From NCBI GenBank assembly GCA_017622055.1, contig JAGARY010000355.1:1-5823 (forward strand): a stretch of 5,823 bases of DNA. The letters are read 5' to 3'. The notes under the pieces are model-generated. The model made no database searches. It was not told where the DNA came from and saw only the letters and a list, made by a program, of their open reading frames with translations. Positions 5,798-5,823 of the stretch are shown one piece after another. The position numbers and the translations under genes are program-made. This DNA is from Treponema sp. (GTDB lineage Bacteria; Spirochaetota; Spirochaetia; Treponematales; Treponemataceae). Numbering within the stretch: position 1 is the stretch's first letter; every line of letters begins with the position of its first letter.

Positions 5798-5823
5798 TTG
5801 ACACAATACTATATAACATATAA
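5798..5823 (+). promoter_or_regulatory. Possible promoter of the next gene, cut by the window edge
   Basis: A perfect TTGACA lies at 5798-5803, just after the bidirectional terminator. A TATAA word begins at 5819, 15 bases later, and the sixth base of the -10 falls outside the window. The position is sensible for a downstream plus-strand gene, but the short spacing and the missing end keep the call tentative. Confidence 0.35.

Noticed and set aside
5622..5819. A 65-codon minus-strand frame after oadB
   Set aside because: It runs straight through all three hairpins and the poly-A/T tracts and overlaps the end of oadB. It has no credible protein features.

Overview
The window looks like a piece of chromosome from an AT-rich bacterium, most likely a host-associated spirochaete of the Treponema type. 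This is an inference from three things: the low G+C content, a relaxed lipobox (L-W-G-C) in the first gene, and a sodium-pumping oxaloacetate decarboxylase operon of a kind known from treponemes. Sequence alone does not settle the species, and other low-GC anaerobes remain possible.

Layout. Positions 57-1139 (minus strand) encode a secreted lipoprotein with a C-terminal His/Asp/Glu-rich domain resembling the DUF6973 family. A 338-bp AT-rich intergenic region (1140-1477) separates it from a divergently transcribed three-gene operon and holds one plausible promoter for each direction. The operon is oadG (1478-1738), oadA (1756-4164) and oadB (4193-5638), with gaps of 17 and 28 bases. It ends in a cluster of three hairpins (5657-5775), two of which look like intrinsic terminators; the last could work in both directions. 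A -35-like element for a further gene lies at the right edge.

How the genes work together. OadA moves the carboxyl group of oxaloacetate onto a biotin arm, giving pyruvate. OadB decarboxylates carboxybiotin and exports Na+. OadG is the small membrane subunit that tethers OadA to OadB. Together they turn oxaloacetate decarboxylation into a sodium gradient. All the key residues I could place from Klebsiella and Vibrio enzymes are present: OadA D13, K174, H203 and H205; OadB D252, N422, G426, S431 and R438.

What is unusual. OadA carries three biotinyl domains in tandem instead of one. Their biotin lysines (K569, K669, K769) are exactly 100 residues apart, joined by Ala/Pro linkers, and a 20-residue beta module just before them is also duplicated. 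OadB has two additions to the standard protein: a lipoprotein-like leader with a lipobox ending at Cys33, and a charged helical insert of roughly 38 residues before the first conserved membrane helix. These remodelled subunits are the part of the window most worth a second look. I see no sign of mobile elements, CRISPR arrays, tRNA or rRNA.
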